From NCBI RefSeq assembly GCF_900103455.1, contig NZ_FNHI01000007.1, positions 1 to 64,000 of the forward strand: 64,000 nucleotides of DNA, read 5' to 3'. A model generated the notes under the pieces. That model had not been told where the DNA came from. It ran no database searches and was given only the letters and a program-made list of their open reading frames with translations. Position numbers and translations under genes: made by a program. This DNA comes from Streptomyces wuyuanensis. Its GTDB lineage: Bacteria > Actinomycetota > Actinomycetes > Streptomycetales > Streptomycetaceae. Shown piece by piece: positions 10,361-18,835 of the stretch (position 1 is the first letter of the stretch; every line of letters starts with the position of its first letter).

Positions 10361-11893
10361 ATGAACCCTCGTCGCAAGATCCGTTCGTCGCCCGGTGAAC
10401 CGGGCATGAGCCGGCAGGCACAGGGCGGACTGATTGTCGCCGCTCTCGTGCTCATACCCCTGCTCGCCATCGGTGGCAGTGATGCCTTCCGCGCAGCGCT
10501 GGACTTCACCACCGGCGTGCTGTCCCTGGTCTCCCTGACCGCATCCGTCGCCTGGGGACTCATCGCCACCGACCGCGTGTTCCTCTCCACGCGCCACCGT
10601 CTGCTCGCGCAGGCCATCCACAGAAGCACCGCCGTCGCCTCGCTCGGTTTCCTGCTGCTGCACATCACGGTCAAGGTGTCGCTCGGCCACGTCGAACTGC
10701 TCGGCGCCCTGGTGCCGTTCGGGCTCGGCATCACCGGCACGTCCGGCCTGATCGGCTTCGGCTCGCTCGCCGGTCTGCTGATGGTGGTCGCCGCCTCCAC
10801 CGGCGCCGCGCGCAGCGCACTCGCCGGCAACGGCCGCTTCGCGGGCCGCTGGCGGGCGCTGCACATGCTGGCCTACCCGGCCTGGTGCTCCGCCCTCGTG
10901 CACGGCCTCTTCGCCGGCCGCCCCGCCGCCGGCTGGGTGATCGTCATGTACAGCCTGGCGCTGACCGGAGTCGCCGCCGCCGTGTCGCTGCGGCTGCTGC
11001 CGCGCCCGGTGAAGCGGCAGCTCGTCGAGCGCATCATGAACCTGGTCGGCGCCTCCGGCGATGTCCCGGGAGCCGCCGAGCAGAGCGTGCGCGACCTGGC
11101 CTCGGCGCCCCTCCCGGGCACGTCCGGCATTCCCTCGCAGCCCCAGGCGCGCTTCGAGCGCGAGTTCCCGCGCGGGGCAGGCGACCTCGGCGACCCGCTG
11201 GGCCGGCCGCTGGACTCGCCGCTCGGCTCCCCGCTGGGGCAGCCGCTCGGCGCCTCCCGCGGCGAGCCGCGCCGGCTCGCCGCGCCCTCGCCGCAGCTGT
11301 ACGAGGCCACCCAGCAGCTCTACGACTCGGCACCGGCCCCCTCGTCCGAGCCGGCCGCGGCCACGGGATCGTTCCCCGGCGCCGGCCCGGCGACCGGCGG
11401 GCCGCTGTCCGGCGACGGCCCCGGAACGGGGATCTCCGCCGCCTACCGCGCCGTCTCCCGGGCGGGTGACGCCTCCCCGCGCACCGGCGTGCCCTCGGCG
11501 CCGCAGGGGCGCCCCGCGGACGTGCCGTTCGCCGAACGCATCCCCATGACCGAGGAGCTGCCCGTCGTCCAGGACGACCTTTCGCCGCGCTCCGCGAGCT
11601 GGCCGACGCCCTCCCCGCCGCCGCCGGCCCAGGCCCTCCCCCAACCGCCCGTGTCCTCCCCGTACGACACCGGCACGACCTCCCCGTACAGCGAGCCCTA
11701 CGCGGCATCGCCGGGCGCCGGGTACGACCCCGTCTCCCCGTACGGCACCGCCGGCACCCCCGGCGGCTATGACGGCTCCCCGACCGCCGAGCCCTTCCAG
11801 GGCTCGTTCGACGAGGCCCAGCCGCCCCCCGGCCCGCTGTATCCGCCCACGGCCGGGGAACCTTGGAACGCACCTGCAGGAGAACGACCGTGA
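10361..11893 (+). CDS. Cytochrome b / ferric-reductase-like membrane protein
   Basis: A 510-residue protein. The first 230 residues hold about six membrane helices with His residues spaced like haem ligands in b-type cytochromes: AIHRSTAVASLGFLLLHITV and RALHMLAYPAWCSALVHGLF. The remaining half is a disordered Pro/Ser/Gly-rich tail. It is likely the membrane haem partner of the flavo-iron-sulfur protein encoded next, whose GTG overlaps this stop codon as GTGA. Together they could carry electrons between NAD(P)H or ferredoxin and a membrane acceptor; the acceptor is unknown. The start ATG at 10361 follows CGGAG at 5 bases; the longer frame upstream has no membrane character. Confidence 0.75.
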   Translation: MNPRRKIRSSPGEPGMSRQAQGGLIVAALVLIPLLAIGGSDAFRAALDFTTGVLSLVSLTASVAWGLIATDRVFLSTRHRLLAQAIHRSTAVASLGFLLLHITVKVSLGHVELLGALVPFGLGITGTSGLIGFGSLAGLLMVVAASTGAARSALAGNGRFAGRWRALHMLAYPAWCSALVHGLFAGRPAAGWVIVMYSLALTGVAAAVSLRLLPRPVKRQLVERIMNLVGASGDVPGAAEQSVRDLASAPLPGTSGIPSQPQARFEREFPRGAGDLGDPLGRPLDSPLGSPLGQPLGASRGEPRRLAAPSPQLYEATQQLYDSAPAPSSEPAAATGSFPGAGPATGGPLSGDGPGTGISAAYRAVSRAGDASPRTGVPSAPQGRPADVPFAERIPMTEELPVVQDDLSPRSASWPTPSPPPPAQALPQPPVSSPYDTGTTSPYSEPYAASPGAGYDPVSPYGTAGTPGGYDGSPTAEPFQGSFDEAQPPPGPLYPPTAGEPWNAPAGERP

Positions 11894-13476
11894 ACGCCCC
11901 CCTCCCCGATGTCCCCGAAGTCCGCGTCGTCGGCCTGCCGCAGCTCACCCAGGGATTCGACCTGGTAGAGCGTCTCGACCTGTCGATGCACCTGAAGGTG
12001 CACGGCCCGCTCGAACCCATGAGCGGCGAGCGTCTGGCCCAGCTGGCCGAGAACATCTCGCTGCGCGGCCGCGGCGGCGCGGGCTTCCCGTTCGCCCAGA
12101 AGCTGCGGGCCGTGGCCAAGGCGGCCATCCGGCGGGGTGTGCGGCCCGTCGTGGTGATCAACGCCAGCGAGGACGAACCGGCGTGCCGCAAGGACACGGT
12201 GATGGTCAACCGGGCGCCCCACCTCATCCTGGACGGGGCACTGCTCGCCGCCGAGGCGCTGGGCGCACGCACCCTGATCGTCGCGGTGACCCGCAACTCA
12301 ACGGAGATATCCATACGGGCGGCGCTGGCCGAGCGCGGCCTGTCCGACCGGCGGGGACAGCAGCTGCGCGCGCGGGTGCAGCGCAACCCCGAGCGCATGG
12401 TCTCCGGCGAGGCCTCGGCGATCATCCGGGCGATCAACGGCGGCCCCGCGCTGCCTCCCGGCCGCCGGGAGCGCGCCGCGGAGTCCGGTGTGGCGGGCGC
12501 GCCGACGCTGCTGTCCAACGCGGAGACGTTCGCCCAGCTCGCCGTGGCCGCCCGGATCGGGGCCCGACGGTACGGCCACACGGGCCTGGAGAACGAGCCG
12601 GGCACGGTGATGCTGACGGTCTCCGGCGCGGTCGCCCGCCCCATGGTGATCGAGGTGCCGACGGGTGTGCCGATGCGGTACGTGCTGCAGCTCGCGGGCG
12701 CCCCGCCGGTCCCCCAGGGCGTGCTGACCGGTGGCTACCACGGCAACTGGATCGACGCCGCCGCGACCCACGAGGCCGTGATCTCGCGGGAGTCGCTGGC
12801 CAATGTGGGCGGCGCGCTCGGCGCCGGCGCGATCCTCCCGATCGGCCAGGAGACCTGCCCGCTCGGTGAGGCGCAGCGCGTCGCGAACTGGCTCGCGGCC
12901 GAGACGGCCGGCCAGTGCGGTCCGTGCAAGCTCGGTCTGCCCGCGGCGGCCGGCGGCCTGTCGGACGTGATCAACGGCGGCGGGCCGGCCGCCCTGGAGG
13001 CGCTGCGGGAGGTCACCCAGGCGGTCAAGGGCCGGGGGGCGTGCAAGCACCCCGACGGCTCCGCGAGGTTCTTCTCATCGACCCTGTCTGCGTTCACGGA
13101 CGACCTGGCCGCGCACGTCCTGCACGGCGGCTGCGGCCGGGAGACCGTCGGCGTGCTGCCGCTGCCCGGTCCCGGCGGCCAGGAGGCGGAGGAGTCCATT
13201 CCGAGCGGTGAGAAGCTCGCAGTGGACTGGACGCTGTGCCAGGGCCACGGCATCTGCGCGGAGATCGTGCCCGAGCTGATCCGGATGGGGGCCGACGGCT
13301 ACCCCTCCGTGGCGGAGGCGGCGGTTCCGATGCATCTGCGGGGTCGCGCACAGCGCGGCGTGCGCCGCTGCCCGGCACTGGCGCTGCGCATCGAGCAGGC
13401 CCCCGCACCGCGGGGCAGCAAACCTGCCCTGCCGCCGGGCGGCGACCGCAAGGCGCTTGGCAGCGGCCAGGGTTGA
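11890..13476 (+). CDS. NuoF-like flavo-iron-sulfur protein fused to a C-terminal ferredoxin domain
   Basis: A 528-residue protein. The FMN/NADH-binding part resembles NuoF of complex I: SLRGRGGAGFPFAQKL near residue 60 and VVINASEDEPACRKDTVMVN near 90. An SLBB-like part follows. The iron-sulfur segment reads AETAGQCGPCKLG near 340 with a later GRGACKHPDG. NuoF normally has three Cys in the first motif; here the first position is Ala. The C-terminus adds a small ferredoxin, CQGHGIC near 449 with RRCPALAL near 492, spaced as in 3Fe-4S ferredoxins. There are no other complex I genes nearby, so this is a stand-alone electron-transfer protein working with the upstream membrane protein. A GTG start follows AGGAG. 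Confidence 0.82.
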   Translation: MNAPLPDVPEVRVVGLPQLTQGFDLVERLDLSMHLKVHGPLEPMSGERLAQLAENISLRGRGGAGFPFAQKLRAVAKAAIRRGVRPVVVINASEDEPACRKDTVMVNRAPHLILDGALLAAEALGARTLIVAVTRNSTEISIRAALAERGLSDRRGQQLRARVQRNPERMVSGEASAIIRAINGGPALPPGRRERAAESGVAGAPTLLSNAETFAQLAVAARIGARRYGHTGLENEPGTVMLTVSGAVARPMVIEVPTGVPMRYVLQLAGAPPVPQGVLTGGYHGNWIDAAATHEAVISRESLANVGGALGAGAILPIGQETCPLGEAQRVANWLAAETAGQCGPCKLGLPAAAGGLSDVINGGGPAALEALREVTQAVKGRGACKHPDGSARFFSSTLSAFTDDLAAHVLHGGCGRETVGVLPLPGPGGQEAEESIPSGEKLAVDWTLCQGHGICAEIVPELIRMGADGYPSVAEAAVPMHLRGRAQRGVRRCPALALRIEQAPAPRGSKPALPPGGDRKALGSGQG

Positions 13477-13482
13477 CATACG

Positions 13483-13514
13483 AAAGAGGGCCATCCGATC
13501 GGATGGCCCTCTTT
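13483..13514. terminator. Bidirectional terminator between the NuoF-like gene and tRNA-Ala
   Basis: A perfect 32-bp palindrome (16-bp arms meeting at the centre, AAAGAGGGCCATCCGA and its complement) ending in T-runs on both strands. It serves the operon to the left and the tRNA gene reading towards it. Confidence 0.85.
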
Positions 13515-13535
13515 GCGTGCTCTGACGAGCTGCTG

Positions 13536-13608
<73 letters not shown>

Positions 13609-14175
13609 TTGCTGTCAGCCGCTTCACTTCCTCGGGTCTCCCCCGCGGCGACACAGAGAACATTACACGGTCCCCCCGGTGGTTCACCAAATCGTTTCCG
13701 GTCCGCACCGAGATGGGCGGAGCGTCCGCGTTCGTGACCGTGATCGCGATGGCCTCAGCTCCGTGCGCAGACTCGGCTCTGCCCGCTGGGCGCACGCGTC
13801 CTCGACGCCTGCACCTGTCGTTCGGGCCGGCGGGGCGGATCCGGCCAGGGGTGCTCAGGACGTCGGCGCCCGGCAAGGCGGAAGGGCCGTCGGTGGGCCG
13901 GGGCGGTGTCGGATCGGCCGCTGCGTCGGTTCGGCCGCTGCGGCCAAACTCACACCGGCGCTGTTCGCGCTGGTCGCGGGAGCGCCGACCGCCCGCCGGG
14001 CCGTGTGATGACGACCGCCCGCGAGCGGGCCGACGCGCCGTGGAAGGAGCCGCACGGGCCGGGCCGGACCGGCCCGAACTCGCCCCGCACTCGGGCGACA
14101 TGGGTGCCCTCGGCTGTACGCGGCCGTCGCCGTGCCGGCCGGACCGCGGCGGTACGGGGCGAACGCCCGGCGGGG
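13609..14175. other. Intergenic region, no gene seen
   Basis: 567 bases upstream of tRNA-Ala copy 1 and downstream of the zinc-ribbon operon. Open frames exist on both strands, but they are Arg/Pro-rich, lack a usable start and resemble no family. One even reads through the tRNA. The left end holds the candidate tRNA promoter. Confidence 0.6.
13660..13690 (-). promoter_or_regulatory. Candidate promoter of tRNA-Ala copy 1
   Basis: On the minus strand TTGGTG (13690-13685), a 19-base spacer and TAATGT (13665-13660), placed about 50 bases upstream of the mature tRNA 5' end. The -10 box fits well; the spacer is at the long limit. Confidence 0.45.
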
Positions 14176-14412
14176 TCAGGCCGTGGCGAAGGAGTAGAAG
14201 CGCTTGAGCGTGCAGTGCTCGTCGAGCAGCCGTCCGTAGATCGGCTCCCCCTCGAGCTCACGGTAGGTCTCGATGGGGTCGCCTTTTATGATCAGCGCCC
14301 GCGCGCACTCCTCGCACCAGTACTGGTACTCGGGGTTGACCGGGTCCATGTCACGGACGATCGGCGTGCCGCTGCCGCACCAGTCGCACTTCCTCCGGTG
14401 TGCACCCATCAT
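14176..14412 (-). CDS. Small zinc-ribbon protein with CxxC pairs
   Basis: A 78-residue protein. KCDWCGSGTP (residues 8-17) and YWCEECARAL (about 31-40) form two CxxC knuckles, the pattern of a small zinc ribbon. It has an aromatic C-terminus (RFYSFATA). It directly follows the 54-residue zinc-ribbon gene: TGA and the ATG touch as TGAATGATG, so translation is coupled. Either of two adjacent Met codons could be the start. The family is unknown; a role with RNA, the ribosome or a regulatory partner is a guess from the fold and the tRNA neighbourhood. Confidence 0.8.
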   Translation of the reverse strand: MMGAHRRKCDWCGSGTPIVRDMDPVNPEYQYWCEECARALIIKGDPIETYRELEGEPIYGRLLDEHCTLKRFYSFATA

Positions 14413-14577
14413 TCAGCTCCAGCTGTGGCCGCAGGCGGTGCACACGTACGAGATACCTCCGTTGTCGCCGAGGACTTGGGCAACGTGGGACGAACCGCAG
14501 GAGGGGCAGCTGAGGCGAGCACGGGAGTCCGCAGCGAGGAGTCGGTCGTCGTTCTCCTCGTTGCCGCCTCCGGGCAT
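14413..14577 (-). CDS. 54-residue zinc-ribbon protein
   Basis: A short frame of 54 residues beginning MPGGGNEENDDR. It contains LSCPSCGSSHVAQV (about 22-35) and VCTACGHSWS at the C-terminus, a complete four-Cys zinc ribbon like that in transcription or ribosome-associated factors. A strong ribosome binding site, GGAGGGAG, stands before the ATG at 14577. It is immediately followed by the 78-residue gene with no spacer, so the two form a mini-operon. Its length explains why it is easily overlooked. Function unknown. Confidence 0.8.
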   Translation of the reverse strand: MPGGGNEENDDRLLAADSRARLSCPSCGSSHVAQVLGDNGGISYVCTACGHSWS

Positions 14578-14737
14578 CGCCTCTCCCTCCCGTCCAGGCC
14601 GTCATCCCCCTTCAGCCGTCCCGATTCTGCCATGGCGGGGCGAGGGGGTCATCGGCGTCCGCGAACCGGTGCCGCCATCCTTCCGGAGATCACCGCCCCG
14701 GCGGGGCGAGGGCGCCCGGCGGGCTGTGAAACACGAA

Positions 14738-14762
14738 ATCCCGCCCCCTGCGGGGACGGGAT
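14738..14762 (-). terminator. Terminator of tRNA-Ala copy 2
   Basis: A hairpin with arms ATCCCG-CCCC and GGGG-CGGGAT (one bulged base, 4-base loop), followed on the minus strand by TTTCG. It is 14 bases beyond the tRNA 3' end. Confidence 0.7.
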
Positions 14763-14776
14763 GTGGGTGGTGCTTG

Positions 14777-14849
<73 letters not shown>

Positions 14850-14884
14850 TTGTGTTCTTCGCGCTCCGCGCTGCGAACAAGAAG

Positions 14885-14915
14885 AACCTTAGCCTGTGAC
14901 CAGCCGGAAAGTGAA
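14885..14915 (-). promoter_or_regulatory. Candidate promoter of tRNA-Ala copy 2
   Basis: On the minus strand TTTCAC (14915-14910), a 19-base spacer and TAAGGT (14890-14885), about 36 bases upstream of the mature tRNA. The spacing is the same as for copy 1, which supports both. Confidence 0.4.
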
Positions 14916-15135
14916 ATCCGGCCGGTCCCGGGCCGCCCGGGCGCCTCCGGACGGGTCCGGGGGCGGGGCGCACACCGCCCGGGAACGGCCGCACGGCGAT
15001 TCCGCGGCCCCTCGGAACGGGCCGGTGGGCACCGCCGCGGACGGTCCCGGAACGCCCTCGGATGCGGCCCGGAAGGGGTTCCCGGGGCTTCGCGGGGGCG
15101 AGCCGGCGCCACGCTGCCGCTGCCGTGCGGTGTGG

Positions 15136-15795
15136 TCAGTCGTCGTCGCCGAGGACCGGCTCGGGCAGGGTGCCCGCGTTGTGCTCCAGCAGCCGCCAGC
15201 CCCGGGCGCCCTCGCCGAGGACGGACCAGGAGCAGTTGGAGAGGCCGCCGAGGCCCTCCCAGTGGTGGGCCTCAAGGCCCAGCAGCCGGCCGATCGTCGT
15301 GCGGATGGTGCCGCCGTGGCTGACCACGACCAGCGTGCCGCCGTCGGGCAGCTTGTCGGCGTGGCGCAGCACGACCGGCGCGGCCCGGTCGGCGACCTCG
15401 GTCTCCAGTTCGCCCCCACCGCGGCGGACGGGCTCGCCGCGCTTCCAGGCGGCGTACTCCTCGCCGTGGCGCTCGACGATCTCCTCGTGGGTCAGGCCCT
15501 GCCAGACGCCCGCGTATGTCTCGCGCAGTGCGGAGTCGTGGACGACCTCGTGACCGGTGATCGAGGCGAGCTGCTCGGCCGTCGTCGACGCTCGCGTGAG
15601 GTCCGAACTGACGATCGCGTCCGGCTTCAGCGACGCCAGGAGCCGGGCGGACCGGCGTGCCTGGTCGACGCCGGTCCCGGTCAGCTCGATGTCCGTGGAA
15701 CCCTGGAACCGGCGTTCGAGATTCCAGGCGGTCTGGCCGTGCCGCCACAGGACGATGCGGCGGCCTCGGCCCGTGCCGGTTTCGCTACGGCTCAG
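15136..15795 (-). CDS. Histidine phosphatase (phosphoglycerate mutase-like), probable CTG start
   Basis: A 219-residue protein of the histidine phosphatase superfamily. RRIVLWRHGQTAWN near residue 15 carries the phospho-accepting His. AIVSSDLTRASTTAEQL and LRETYAGVWQGLTHEE follow, then VVVSHGGTIRTTIG with the second catalytic His near residue 160. The frame is closed by a stop upstream, and no ATG, GTG or TTG exists before the RHG motif. The only sensible start is CTG at 15795, overlapping the rsfS stop as CTGA and preceded by GGTGAG at 5 bases. The substrate is unknown; neighbours are rsfS and nadD, as usual in Streptomyces. Confidence 0.85.
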   Translation of the reverse strand: MSRSETGTGRGRRIVLWRHGQTAWNLERRFQGSTDIELTGTGVDQARRSARLLASLKPDAIVSSDLTRASTTAEQLASITGHEVVHDSALRETYAGVWQGLTHEEIVERHGEEYAAWKRGEPVRRGGGELETEVADRAAPVVLRHADKLPDGGTLVVVSHGGTIRTTIGRLLGLEAHHWEGLGGLSNCSWSVLGEGARGWRLLEHNAGTLPEPVLGDDD

Positions 15796-16232
15796 CTCAG
15801 CTCACCGTCCGATCCACTGCCGTCACCGGTGAGCCTGGCGTGCTCCTCGGCCTTGCCCCGGGTCTTCACGGCGTCCTCGGGAAGCGGAAGCTCGGGGCAG
15901 TCCTTCCAGAGACGCTCCAGGGCGTAGAAGACGCGCTCCTCGCTGTGCTGGACGTGGACCACGACGTCGACGTAGTCGAGCAGGATCCAGCGCGCGTCAC
16001 GGTCGCCCTCGCGGCGCACCGGCTTGGCGCCGAGCTCCTTGAGCAGCTTCTCCTCGATCTCGTCCACGATCGACTTGACCTGGCGGTCGCTCGGGGCGGA
16101 GGCGAGCAGGAATGCGTCCGTGATCGACAGCACATCGCTGACGTCGTAGGCGATGATGTCGTGCGCGAGCTTGTCCGCGGCCGCCTGTGCGGCGACGTTG
16201 ATGAGCTCGAGGGAACGGTCCGTAGCGGTCAC
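15792..16232 (-). CDS. rsfS: Ribosome silencing factor RsfS (Iojap family)
   Basis: A 146-residue protein. It contains AAADKLAHDIIAYDVSDVLS near the N-terminus, FLLASAPSDRQVKSIVDEIE (about 42-61) and GDRDARWILLDYVDVVVHVQ (about 76-95), the hallmark segments of RsfS/Iojap. The family binds ribosomal protein L14 on the 50S subunit and blocks joining of the subunits when nutrients are short. A charged C-terminal tail extends beyond the domain. The start is GTG at 16232. The downstream histidine phosphatase overlaps its stop codon, so the two are translationally coupled. Confidence 0.93.
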   Translation of the reverse strand: MTATDRSLELINVAAQAAADKLAHDIIAYDVSDVLSITDAFLLASAPSDRQVKSIVDEIEEKLLKELGAKPVRREGDRDARWILLDYVDVVVHVQHSEERVFYALERLWKDCPELPLPEDAVKTRGKAEEHARLTGDGSGSDGELS

Positions 16233-16411
16233 AAGCAGGCTTTCGTCGGCGGGCGGGACCCTCCCAGGATCTCACGGACCGCCGACAACCCACGCGGCCG
16301 GCCGCAGCGGCAGCGTTCCGTACCCCCGCGCCCCGCCCGACCGCGGACGTGCGGGCCCGGATCACCCGGGCCCTCGGCGCCCTCCGCCACCCGGCCCCCG
16401 ACGCCGTCGGG

Positions 16412-18157
16412 TCACTCGTAGTCCTGGCCGAGGACGACCAGCACGTCGGCGTTCGGGACGGCCTTGCCCTTCTCGACCGCGCTCTCGTCCAGGCCGAGGG
16501 TCTTGGCGACCTCGACGGCGTTCTGCTTCTGCGCCGTGTCGCCGTAGACGACCTGCGTGGACGCCTCGGGGTCCGCCTTGCCTGCGTCCACGAACGCGTA
16601 GCCGCCGTTCACCAGGACGATCCTGGTGCTCTCGGTCGCGTCGCCGTCGCCGCTGGCGTTGCGGACGCCCACCCGGACCGCCGCGCCCTGCTCCGGAGCG
16701 CTGACGCGGCCGCCGAGGATGTCCTTCACCACGCTGTCGCTCGCCTCCTGGCTGAGCCTGCCGTCGTCCTGGACGGGCAGCACCGCGGTCTTGTAGTCGC
16801 CGCCCTTGGCGTGCTCGGCGAGCTTCGCGAGGGACGCCCCGAGGTCCTTCTCCGGAAGCGACGGGTCAAGGATCTGGGCCAGGGTCTCGACGGTCACCGT
16901 GGCGGACCTGGCGTCGCTCGGCATCTTCCGCAGCACGCCGTACATGACCTGGCCGAACCGCTGCAGCTGCTTGGCCTCGGCCTCGCCGGGCGCGCGGTAC
17001 GTCGCGTAGGCGACGGCCATGCGGCCGTTGAGCGTCTGGTTCTCGCCCTTCTTCACCAGGGGCGCTTCGCCCTTCTTCGCTCCCGGCACGACGGCGTCGG
17101 TCGTGATGTCGATGCCGCCGACCAGCTCGACGAGGTTCTCCAGGAACGGGGTGTCGAGCCGCCAGGTACCCGTGATCCGGGTGCCGAGGAGGGTGCCGAT
17201 CGACTCGCGCGTGCCGGTGGTGCCGTCCTCGTCGACGGACTTGCCGAGGGTGGTGGCGACGCCCTCGTCGTCGGCGACGGAGAGCGAGTTCGGGAGCAGG
17301 ACGGTGGTGCCCTGCCCGGCGGTGGCGTTGTCCACGAGGAGGGCGGTCGACGTGCCCTTCTTCTTGGTGTTGTGGAGGTGCAGCACGATCACGTCCCGCT
17401 TCTGCGGGCCGGACGCGGCGGTCTGAGCGCCTGAGGAGTCGGAGGTGCCCGGCAGCTTGCCCGCGTACCAGAGGTAGCCGACGCCACCGGCGAGGAAGAG
17501 GGCCAGGACGGCGACGAGTGCCACGGTCCGGTTGCGGCCGCGGCGTTTGGCCTCCTCCCGGCGTTCCGAGCGGCTCTCGGTGAACTTCAGCCAGTCGATG
17601 ACGTCCTCTGAGTCCTCGTCCGGCTCTTCGACGAAGGAGAACTGCTCGGTGCGGTAGTCCCCGTCGTCGCCGGCCGCGGGACGGCGCTGCCCGGGCACTG
17701 CGGGAGCGACCCGGTCCGGCTCGGCCGGGGCCGGGCCGCGCCGCGCGTCGGGGTGCGGCGGGCCGGCGGGCTGCTGCTGGGGCGGGACGCTCCACTGACC
17801 GGTCGTGTCGACGGCGGCCTGCGGTCCCGTGTCGTACCCGTAGCCGTCGTAGCCGTGGCCGTCCCTGGGCTGCTGGTGCGGCTGCTGCTGCCGGCCGTAG
17901 GGGTCGTACGACTGCTGCTGGTGCTGCATGTGCTGCTGAGGCTGCGCGTAGGGGTCGTAGCCGTATCCCTGGGGCGCCTGCGGCGGCTGGTGCTGCGACC
18001 GGTGCCGGTCCTGGGACTGCCGGCCGTACGCGTCGTAACCGTGGGCCTGCGGGTCGTGCTGGGGCTGCTGGTAGACCGGCTGCCCGTACTCGTCGTAGCC
18101 GATGATCTGCGGTTGCTGCGGGTAGTACGGGTCGTACGGGTTCTGCTGGTCGTTCAC
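16412..18157 (-). CDS. LCP/LytR-like envelope protein with LytR_C domain, catalytic residues changed
   Basis: A 581-residue protein. Residues 1-190 are Tyr/Pro/Gln-rich with repeated GYDxYGQ or YDPY units, probably cytoplasmic. A membrane anchor (VALVAVLALFLAGGVGYLWY) lies near 212. An LCP-like domain follows (about 250-470), with VELVGGIDITTDAVV near 346. A LytR_C domain ends it (about 485-580). LCP enzymes transfer wall glycopolymers onto peptidoglycan using conserved Arg/Asp. Here the usual IPRDT segment reads LLPNSLSV, and the usual RxRxxD..R..RQ segment reads YRAPGEAEAKQLQRFGQV. It may therefore bind but not transfer. A GTG start follows GGAGAGG. Confidence 0.82.
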   Translation of the reverse strand: MNDQQNPYDPYYPQQPQIIGYDEYGQPVYQQPQHDPQAHGYDAYGRQSQDRHRSQHQPPQAPQGYGYDPYAQPQQHMQHQQQSYDPYGRQQQPHQQPRDGHGYDGYGYDTGPQAAVDTTGQWSVPPQQQPAGPPHPDARRGPAPAEPDRVAPAVPGQRRPAAGDDGDYRTEQFSFVEEPDEDSEDVIDWLKFTESRSERREEAKRRGRNRTVALVAVLALFLAGGVGYLWYAGKLPGTSDSSGAQTAASGPQKRDVIVLHLHNTKKKGTSTALLVDNATAGQGTTVLLPNSLSVADDEGVATTLGKSVDEDGTTGTRESIGTLLGTRITGTWRLDTPFLENLVELVGGIDITTDAVVPGAKKGEAPLVKKGENQTLNGRMAVAYATYRAPGEAEAKQLQRFGQVMYGVLRKMPSDARSATVTVETLAQILDPSLPEKDLGASLAKLAEHAKGGDYKTAVLPVQDDGRLSQEASDSVVKDILGGRVSAPEQGAAVRVGVRNASGDGDATESTRIVLVNGGYAFVDAGKADPEASTQVVYGDTAQKQNAVEVAKTLGLDESAVEKGKAVPNADVLVVLGQDYE

Positions 18158-18176
18158 CGGTGCCCCTCTCCGTGGC

Positions 18177-18797
18177 TCACTCGCCGCGGTACAACTGGCG
18201 CTTGTCGATGTAGCGCACCACACCGTCCGGCACCAGATACCAGACCGGATCGCCCTGCGCGACCCTCGCCCGGCAGTCGGTGGACGAGATCGCCAGCGCG
18301 GGCACCTCCACGAGGGAGACGCCGCCCTCGGGGAGCCCGTCGTCGGTCAGGTCGTGACCCGGCCGGGTGACGCCGATGAAGTGCGCGAGTGAGAACAGTT
18401 CCTCGGCGTCCCGCCAGGTGAGGATCTGGGACAGCGCGTCGGCCCCGGTGATGAAGAAGAGGTCCGAGTCGGTGTTGAGCGCCCGCAGGTCCCGCAGGGT
18501 GTCGATCGTGTACGTCGGTCCGCCGCGGTCGATGTCGATACGGCTGACGGAGAACTGCGGGTTGGAAGCCGTGGCGATGACCGTCATCAGATAGCGGTCC
18601 TCCGCCGGCGACACCGCCTTGTGGCTCTTCTGCCACGGCTGTCCGGTCGGCACGAACACCACCTCGTCGAGGTGGAACAGGGCCGCCACCTCGCTGGCGG
18701 CCACAAGGTGTCCATGGTGGATCGGGTCGAACGTCCCGCCCATGACGCCGAGGCGGCGTTTGCCGCGGCCGGTCGTAGGCACTTCCTGCTGTTCCAT
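18177..18797 (-). CDS. nadD: Nicotinate-nucleotide adenylyltransferase
   Basis: A 206-residue nucleotidyltransferase that makes deamido-NAD from nicotinate mononucleotide and [18 protein letters not shown] (about 18-32) is the N-terminal signature with the HxGH motif. [13 protein letters not shown] and [13 protein letters not shown] (the C-terminal ISSTxxR motif) are also present. The start ATG at 18797 gives a short basic extension before the motif; its ribosome binding site is weak. It lies between the 53-residue membrane protein gene and the LCP-like gene, 19 bases from the latter. Confidence 0.95.
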   Translation of the reverse strand: MEQQEVPTTGRGKRRLGVMGGTFDPIHHGHLVAASEVAALFHLDEVVFVPTGQPWQKSHKAVSPAEDRYLMTVIATASNPQFSVSRIDIDRGGPTYTIDTLRDLRALNTDSDLFFITGADALSQILTWRDAEELFSLAHFIGVTRPGHDLTDDGLPEGGVSLVEVPALAISSTDCRARVAQGDPVWYLVPDGVVRYIDKRQLYRGE

Positions 18798-18835
18798 GCG
18801 TGCAGAGCCTACTGGCACGGCCGTTCGGATCCGTC

